Origin: Campylobacter sp.
GTDB lineage: Bacteria; Campylobacterota; Campylobacteria; Campylobacterales; Campylobacteraceae
Direction: 5' to 3'
Length of the DNA stretch: 32,510 bases
Assembly: GCF_030528245.1 (NCBI RefSeq)
Contig: NZ_JAUMZG010000016.1
Location: 1-32,510 of the forward strand
In this document: piece after piece, positions 28,638 to 32,510 of the stretch
Layout: each line of letters starts with the position of its first letter
Position numbering within the stretch: position 1 is the first letter of the stretch
Program-made: the position numbers and the translations under genes
The notes under the pieces: model-generated
What the model was told of the DNA's origin: nothing
Database searches by the model: none
Seen by the model: only the letters and a program-made list of their open reading frames with translations

Positions 28638-29960
28638 TCAAAACACTCCTTTCTGGGCACTGATGAAGATAAAAAAACCGAAAAAAAGCATGAGGCAAAT
28701 GCCTAAATATTCTAAAAAAAATCTTAATCCCTTGAATTTGAAATGTATTTTGTTCGATAAAAGTGCCAGAATAAAGAGGATGAAGCACATCCCCAAACTC
28801 GTAAAAATGGCACTGATGGAGGCGGATATGAAGTTGATCTCATAGGCAAAGATGAAGAGCAAAAGTGTGCCCGGACAAGGCACGATGGCAGCGGCGCTGA
28901 TGAGGGCCCATTCGCTTAGGGGTGAGGGGCTTTGATGGCAGCAGGAGCAGTTGTGCGGGTGCTTGGGACTTAGAATTTTTTTACCCAGCATGAAAAGGGC
29001 GATGAGTATGATGAGGACGCTAGAAATTTGAGTCAAAATGAAACTGGCATCCTTGCTGAAGGAGCGCAAAAAAACATCGAGAAACAAGAGGGCAAAACTC
29101 ACGAGCAAAAAGGCGCTTAGGGTGTGGATCAGTGCTATTTTGAGGCAAAAATATAGGATTTTTTTGTTCGAGCTTTTGTGCGTCAAAAAATAAGAACTCG
29201 TCAAAGTTTTGGCGTGGCCCGGACCTGTGGCGTGAAAAATGCCGTATCCAAAAGAAAGTAGGGCGAGTAGGAATAGGGTTTTTGCATCCGTATCTTTTTT
29301 CAAAAGTTCTTTGAGTGAGGCAAAAAGAGCGTTGTTGAAATTGGCAAAGCTATGTTTTAGGTTCTGATCCTGCTGGGCGGGATTTTGTTTGGAATTTTCT
29401 TTGATTTTACCGCTTAAAATTTGAAAAAAGACAAAGTCTAAATTGTCATTGGCACTCAAATAAAAATTCTCGTTCAGTTGCAGTTCTTTGGGATTTTGAA
29501 AAATGAATTGAAAAAAACCGTTGGGATCGTGAATTTTAAGATGAAAGATTTTTTCATTCTCCAAGCCCACTTCGAAAAACGCTTCATAATGATAGAAAAA
29601 TTGGGAATCTTTAAAAAGCAATTCTCCCGGCCGGAATTGCGTTTTTATGGCGCTCATTTTGTCGTTTTGATGCAGTGAGAGTTCTGTGAGAAATTCGTTG
29701 GGTTTGAGATAGTCAAGCAAAGCCGATTCGATCATTTCAAGCTCTTCTGCGTCAAAATTGTCGTTGTAATTCAAATCGTAATTTTCCAAAAGCGTTTGGG
29801 TGAATTCTTTGGAAAATTCCCATTTTATGTTTATGGATTGAATTTTGTCGCTTGTGGCGTTGAAGTCAAAATTCACAAAGGTCGTCGGCGTGTAGCTTGC
29901 GCACAAGGCACAAGCTGACAGTTGGACGCTCATCCACAAAAAACAAAAAAGAATTCTCAT
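28638..29960 (-). CDS. DUF1007-NicO fusion, ZevA-ZevB-like metal transporter
   Basis: The 440 residues begin with a signal-like segment (1-21), then a periplasmic DUF1007 domain (about 22-185) with an EF-hand-like acidic loop DLNYNDNFDAEE (62-73), then a polar linker. The rest is a NicO/RcnA-type transporter with about six membrane segments: HATGPGHAK (243-251), a His/Cys cytosolic or periplasmic loop HPHNCSCCH (334-342) and VPCPGT (360-365). In Haemophilus influenzae ZevA (DUF1007) and ZevB (NicO) are separate genes needed for growth at low zinc. Here they are one protein placed between znuA and znuC, which points to zinc; nickel/cobalt export is the family alternative. Start overlaps znuA by four bases (ATGA). 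Confidence 0.82.
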   Translation of the reverse strand: MRILFCFLWMSVQLSACALCASYTPTTFVNFDFNATSDKIQSINIKWEFSKEFTQTLLENYDLNYNDNFDAEELEMIESALLDYLKPNEFLTELSLHQNDKMSAIKTQFRPGELLFKDSQFFYHYEAFFEVGLENEKIFHLKIHDPNGFFQFIFQNPKELQLNENFYLSANDNLDFVFFQILSGKIKENSKQNPAQQDQNLKHSFANFNNALFASLKELLKKDTDAKTLFLLALLSFGYGIFHATGPGHAKTLTSSYFLTHKSSNKKILYFCLKIALIHTLSAFLLVSFALLFLDVFLRSFSKDASFILTQISSVLIILIALFMLGKKILSPKHPHNCSCCHQSPSPLSEWALISAAAIVPCPGTLLLFIFAYEINFISASISAIFTSLGMCFILFILALLSNKIHFKFKGLRFFLEYLGICLMLFFGFFIFISAQKGVF

Positions 29961-31330
29961 TTCAAATTCAGTTTTAAAACCTCAACCGTTTTTAAAAGCT
30001 CCTCATCCCAATTTTGAGCCAAATGATTGATGGAAATGACCTTCGCACCGCACTCTTTCGCTAGATTTTTTGCCGCATTTTCAGGAAAGCCCGGCTGCAC
30101 GAAAATCGCCTTGATTTTTTCTTTTTTAGCCAGAGCGATAAGCGCTTGCAAATCCTTTGGTTTAGGCTCTTTCCCGTTGATTTCAACAGGAATTTGCTCC
30201 AAATTATAACGAGTGGCAAAATAGCCCCATGATGGATGATAAACGATGAATTTTCTATTTTTGATGTCCTTAAATTCGCTTGATATTTGTGCATCAAGCG
30301 CGTCGAGCTCTTGGTGGAATTTTTTGAGATTTTCCTCGTAGAGCTTCGCATTTTTTGGATATTTTTTACTCAAAACCTCAGCGATATTTGTCGCTATGCT
30401 CTTAACCAAAATAGGATCGAGCCAAGTGTGAGGGTCATCCTCCTCATGCGAATGCGCCCTCATATCCTCAATGATGTCTTTTTCCTTCATCGTAGCAAGG
30501 TAGAAGGTCGGCCAATTTTTCACCTCTTCATTGAGCTTATCAAAACCCTCATTGCCCATATAAATGTGAAAATGATTGACCTTGTTCGGCTTGATATTGT
30601 GGTCGCTAAATTGTATGAATTTTGGAGCTTGCTCATCGCCACTTATGGCTTCAAATTGATACCTCACGCCCCTTTTGCCCGACTTGTATTGCAAGATTTG
30701 ATAGCCCTTATAAGCATATTTTGCGCCGTATTGCTTTCCCTTGCTGTAAAATACAAAACCCCCATCCTTGCTGATTTTTATCTTATCCACATCGCTTTTG
30801 TAGCCTGTGTTGTAGTATTCTAAAACCTCTTCATAGCTCTTATCCTGAGCCTTAGCTTTGGACTGCAAAACCTCCTTCAGTGCGCCACTTTGCAGCGTGG
30901 GATAAACGGAATTGAATTCCCCAACCCAATCCTCAATCGAGCGATTTTTCACATCCTCATCCGCAAAGCCCTCATCGTGATCGTGATGGTGCTCAGAATG
31001 TGCCAAAGCAATGCCCTCTTGCATACTAGCAAGCTCCAGCTTGGGAAAGTTTTGCTTGAATTTATTTTTGAAAACCTCTTCAAATTCTAGGCCCATCGTG
31101 AAATAAATATCGCTTTTTTCAAGCGTTTTCATCGTATCGATTTTGAATTCAAAATTATGCTCGTCCGCATTTTCAGGCAAGATCACATTGACGTCCAAAT
31201 CATTCCCCGCAATTTTCTTCACAAAAAAGGCCTGAGGCGCTATGCTAACGCTCACGCGGGGATTATCCTTAACCTCCGCTTGCAAAGCGAGACAAAAAAA
31301 CGAAAGAAACAACAAGAAGACTTTTTTCAT
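29957..31330 (-). CDS. znuA: Zinc-binding protein ZnuA with an inserted ZinT domain
   Basis: A periplasmic zinc receptor, 457 residues, against about 300 for ZnuA alone. Signal peptide: MKKVFLLFLSFFCLALQA. The ZnuA fold is split. The first part (19-110) has the ligand H58 (ADEHNF). A His-rich loop follows, HSEHHHDHDE (111-120). Residues about 133-292 match ZinT: EDWVGEFNSVYPTLQSGAL, DVDKIKI, YKSGKRGVRYQFE, QFSDHNIKP and NHFHIYMG, with likely zinc ligands H244, H253 and H255. ZnuA resumes at DPHTWLDP (H301) and YHPSWGYFA (H365). The streptococcal AdcA also joins these domains, but with ZinT at the C terminus. RBS AAAGGA. This is the first gene of the operon. Confidence 0.93.
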   Translation of the reverse strand: MKKVFLLFLSFFCLALQAEVKDNPRVSVSIAPQAFFVKKIAGNDLDVNVILPENADEHNFEFKIDTMKTLEKSDIYFTMGLEFEEVFKNKFKQNFPKLELASMQEGIALAHSEHHHDHDEGFADEDVKNRSIEDWVGEFNSVYPTLQSGALKEVLQSKAKAQDKSYEEVLEYYNTGYKSDVDKIKISKDGGFVFYSKGKQYGAKYAYKGYQILQYKSGKRGVRYQFEAISGDEQAPKFIQFSDHNIKPNKVNHFHIYMGNEGFDKLNEEVKNWPTFYLATMKEKDIIEDMRAHSHEEDDPHTWLDPILVKSIATNIAEVLSKKYPKNAKLYEENLKKFHQELDALDAQISSEFKDIKNRKFIVYHPSWGYFATRYNLEQIPVEINGKEPKPKDLQALIALAKKEKIKAIFVQPGFPENAAKNLAKECGAKVISINHLAQNWDEELLKTVEVLKLNLK

Positions 31331-31363
31331 GGCTTTTCCTTTAAAATTTTTTGCTAGTTCTTT

Positions 31364-31369
31364 ATTTTA
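31364..31369 (-). promoter_or_regulatory. Likely -10 box for the zinc operon
   Basis: The minus strand reads TTTGTAAAATAAAG with TAAAAT about 33 bases before the znuA ATG, giving a short leader (start near 31357). TATATT a few bases upstream (31372-31377) is a second candidate. The region is very AT rich, so the assignment is tentative. Confidence 0.45.
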
Positions 31370-31391
31370 CAAATATAAGTTTAATGATAAA

Positions 31392-31406
31392 TAAATTTTT
31401 AATTTA
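31392..31406. repeat. 15-base inverted repeat, possible zinc-regulator site
   Basis: TAAATT-TTT-AATTTA is a perfect inverted repeat with six-base arms and a three-base spacer, 23 bases upstream of the proposed znuA -10. A Fur/Zur-type repressor would be expected to control this operon, and this is the only clean dyad I found in the gap. The region is AT rich, so a chance match is possible and it does not match a consensus I can state with certainty. Confidence 0.3.
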
Positions 31407-31441
31407 CATTTGGGCAATCGGTCAAAATTTTCACCATCCCA

Positions 31442-31468
31442 ATTTAAAAACGCGCATTTAAAAACGCG
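31442..31468 (+). repeat. Tandem 13-base direct repeat upstream of the chemoreceptor promoter
   Basis: ATTTAAAAACGCG occurs at 31442-31454 and again, exactly, at 31456-31468, one base apart (14-base period). It stops 13 bases before the chemoreceptor -10 box. Two identical half-sites with GC-rich ends in an otherwise AT-rich gap suggest an operator for an unknown regulator or an activation element. Confidence 0.7.
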
Positions 31469-31481
31469 TAGCATTTTGTGA

Positions 31482-31487
31482 TAGAAT
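31482..31487 (+). promoter_or_regulatory. Likely extended -10 for the chemoreceptor gene
   Basis: TGATAGAAT gives TGn plus TAGAAT, 28 bases before the ATG. A start near 31494 leaves a leader of about 22 bases containing GGAGA. No sigma-28 or sigma-54 motif was recognised here. Confidence 0.6.
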
Positions 31488-31515
31488 CAAAACAAATTTT
31501 TGGAGAGATTGAGCG

Positions 31516-32510
31516 ATGAAAAGTGTCAAAATTAAAGTAGCCTTACTTGCAAATCTGGTAGCGGTTTTGTGTTTGATTATCTTAGGAATCACCACTTTTA
31601 TATTCGTCAAGGATGCGATTTCTACGGAGGTTGTCAATGCCCAGACGCATTTTGTCGAAACGGCTAAAAATTCTATGGAAAGCTTCAAGGCCAGAAATTC
31701 CGCCGCGGTTGAGAGTTTTGCGAAAAATATCCTCAAACATCCGCTCGGCAATCTTGACCACCAAGAAGCCCTCGAGCGTTTTGTGGGGCGCGATTTGAAG
31801 ACCTTTAGAGATTCGGGGAGATTTTTAGCTGTCTATATCGCCCAGCCTAATGGCGAGCTTGTCGTTAGCGACCCTGACTCGGATGCGAAAAATCTTGACT
31901 TTGGGATTTATGGCAAGGCGGATGATTACGATGCGAGGACGAGAGAATACTACCAAGAAGCGCTGAAAACTAAGGACATCTACATCACACCCTCCTACAT
32001 TGATGTTACCACAAAACAGCCCTGCTTCACCTACGCGATCGCCCTGCATAAGGATGGAAAATTCATCGGCGTTTTGGCCGTTGATGTGCTGGTGGCCGAT
32101 TTGCAGCAAGAATTTGAAAATTTACCCGGTCGCGTTTTCGCTTTTGACCAAAACCATCAAATTTTTGTCGCTAAGGACAGGGAAATGCTGGATCCCAAAT
32201 TCGACATCACGGCCGTAGCCACCATAGCCAAAGAAAGAGCCGGCTATGAGGTTTTCACATACACCAGAGCCGAGGATGGGAATGAAAGATTTGGAATTTG
32301 CACTCAATTCACAAAAAACTACACGATTTGTATCGGTGAAAATATGAGCGAAATCAACGCCCCCGTTTATAAAATCGCACTCATACAGGCCATGATTGTG
32401 ATTTTTGTGAGCTTCATAAGCATCATTTTGCTTTATTTTATCGTCTCGCGTTTTTTATCCCCCCTCTCCCTCATCCTTTCAGGGCTCAACTCCTTCTTCG
32501 ACTTTCTCAA
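31516..32510 (+). CDS. Methyl-accepting chemotaxis protein, dCACHE type (3' end missing)
   Basis: The frame runs off the window after 331 codons. TM1 is about residues 7-31 (VALLANLVAVLCLIILGITTF). A periplasmic dCACHE sensor follows (about 35-285), with FLAVYIAQPNGELVVSDPD, ARTREYYQEALKTKDIYITPSY, QPCFTYAIAL and GVLAVDV. TM2 is about 290-313, and the start of the HAMP region ends the window; the signalling domain is outside. The R-E-Y-Y and later Y-I-D residues resemble, but do not fully match, the amino-acid-binding dCACHE motif (a Trp is replaced by Tyr). It looks like the Tlp2/3/4 receptors of C. jejuni, and Tlp2 also lies beside the zinc genes there. The ATG follows GGAGAGATT. Confidence 0.9.
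   Translation, partial: MKSVKIKVALLANLVAVLCLIILGITTFIFVKDAISTEVVNAQTHFVETAKNSMESFKARNSAAVESFAKNILKHPLGNLDHQEALERFVGRDLKTFRDSGRFLAVYIAQPNGELVVSDPDSDAKNLDFGIYGKADDYDARTREYYQEALKTKDIYITPSYIDVTTKQPCFTYAIALHKDGKFIGVLAVDVLVADLQQEFENLPGRVFAFDQNHQIFVAKDREMLDPKFDITAVATIAKERAGYEVFTYTRAEDGNERFGICTQFTKNYTICIGENMSEINAPVYKIALIQAMIVIFVSFISIILLYFIVSRFLSPLSLILSGLNSFFDFL

Overview
The window looks like chromosome from a Campylobacter-type member of the Campylobacterota. Supporting signs are a motility accessory factor (Maf) gene with a long poly-G tract, ThyX in place of ThyA, MetA/MetY methionine synthesis, promoters with a good -10 box and no clear -35 box, and gene blocks that match my memory of C. jejuni NCTC 11168: symporter-thyX-pyrG-recJ-ansA, fliI-folE-tig-clpP-def, purN-terC-phnA-phosphatase, and znuBCA next to a chemoreceptor. 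By eye the base composition is more GC-rich than the roughly 30% typical of C. jejuni, so a divergent or higher-GC species is likely. The species cannot be fixed without a search.

Layout: 1-54 is the 3' end of a tRNA-Leu(UAG). 66-2879 is uvrA (minus strand). 2939-8763 is a minus-strand sulfur amino acid operon, read as leader peptide, metY, metA, a TcyP-like cystine symporter, a metB/mccB-type enzyme and a cysM/mccA-type enzyme. thyX and a phase-variable maf gene follow on the same strand (8820-11362). Then come plus-strand pyrG-recJ-ansA (11460-15611), minus-strand folE-fliI (15645-17572), and a long tightly packed plus-strand run from tig to a kinase-like/phosphatase protein (17690-27028). 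A minus-strand zinc operon (27029-31330) comprises znuA, a DUF1007-NicO fusion, znuC and znuB. A truncated dCACHE chemoreceptor gene runs off the right end. No CRISPR array, insertion sequence, prophage or rRNA is visible, and no gene-free stretch exceeds 300 bases.

How the genes work together: the sulfur operon encodes cystine uptake, activation of homoserine (acetyl-type by residue), direct sulfhydrylation to homocysteine, and a likely reverse route from homocysteine to cysteine. It is preceded by a 26-codon open reading frame with a good Shine-Dalgarno site and three Cys codons among its last nine, which looks like a translated sensor. One gene of the operon (metB/mccB) carries a G10 tract, so part of the pathway may be phase variable. 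The zinc operon encodes an unusual import system: the binding protein ZnuA has a complete ZinT domain inserted at its His-rich loop, a ZevA/ZevB-like protein is fused into one chain, and ZnuC has a Cys/His tail. These, with the G13 tract in maf, are the main points of interest.
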